From Ophiostoma sp. CBS 140.51 (Eukaryota > Ascomycota > Sordariomycetes > Ophiostomatales > Ophiostomataceae), in NCBI GenBank assembly GCA_029298735.1, contig JANSLP010000486.1, positions 1-18,359 of the forward strand: a stretch of DNA of 18,359 nt, given 5' to 3'. The notes below the pieces were generated by a model that was given only the letters and a program-made list of their open reading frames with translations, did not search any database and was not told where the DNA came from. Position 1 is the first letter of the stretch. Each line of letters starts with the position of its first letter. A program made the position numbers and the translations under genes. Shown here piece after piece: positions 18,262-18,359 of this stretch.

Positions 18262-18359
18262 TTACCTGCCAAATCTTTTATATAAATTGGTGAATTTTTG
18301 CTTACTTTATGTGGTTTTACAATAATTAAATTTTTATATCCGCAAAAATAAAACAAATG
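18262..18359. other. AT-rich flank beyond the LINE
   Basis: The last ~98 nt are AT-rich, with stop codons in the LINE frame. They are probably the sequence into which the truncated LINE inserted. No target-site duplication matching the tail side could be recognised. Confidence 0.35.

Overview
The window looks like nuclear DNA of a filamentous ascomycete (Pezizomycotina). The genes are split by short introns (about 50-86 nt) with GTAAGT/GTATGT-type donors and CTAAC/CTGAC-like branch points. The protein families are typically fungal: a Dal5-type permease, a siderophore transporter, a MUP-type methionine permease and a TRI12-type transporter. The flanking repeat is a LINE. I cannot name a species.

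Layout. The left edge (1-135) is the 3' tail of a LINE on the + strand. Next comes a compact metabolic trio: an FMN-dependent 2-hydroxy-acid oxidase/dehydrogenase (minus, 300-1669), which shares a 0.73 kb divergent promoter with a Dal5-family anion permease (plus, 2401-4009), followed by a ThDP-dependent acetolactate-synthase/benzoylformate-decarboxylase-like enzyme (plus, 4916-6902). All three can be read as intact, with key residues in place. Together they suggest uptake of a 2-hydroxy acid, oxidation to a 2-oxo acid, and decarboxylation or carboligation. The substrate is unknown.

The middle is decaying. A SIT-type siderophore transporter (minus, 7226-9105) has an in-frame TAG and a one-base frameshift. 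An arylsulfatase-like gene (minus, 9940-11276) has a net 7-nt deletion and a TAG that replaces the Trp of its GKWHLG motif. A gene-poor 1.8 kb follows.

The right part has an intact MUP1/MUP3-like methionine permease (plus, 13053-14898) and a small cupin protein (minus, about 15309-15881). Next are two gene remnants joined head to head near 16905: the C-terminal end of a TRI12/DHA-type MFS transporter (minus) and the C-terminal end of a second, different FMN-dependent 2-hydroxy-acid dehydrogenase (plus). Both lack their 5' parts, as expected if one deletion removed a shared divergent promoter and both gene starts. The window ends in a second copy of the same LINE on the minus strand (17409 to about 18260), with its (TAA)n tail facing inward. 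The 17 kb gene island is therefore bracketed by inverted LINE 3' ends, which looks like a terminal inverted repeat but is not one.

No tRNA, rRNA or CRISPR array was seen. The most interesting points are the uptake/oxidation/ThDP trio, the clustered gene decay with precisely placed lesions, and the head-to-head double truncation.
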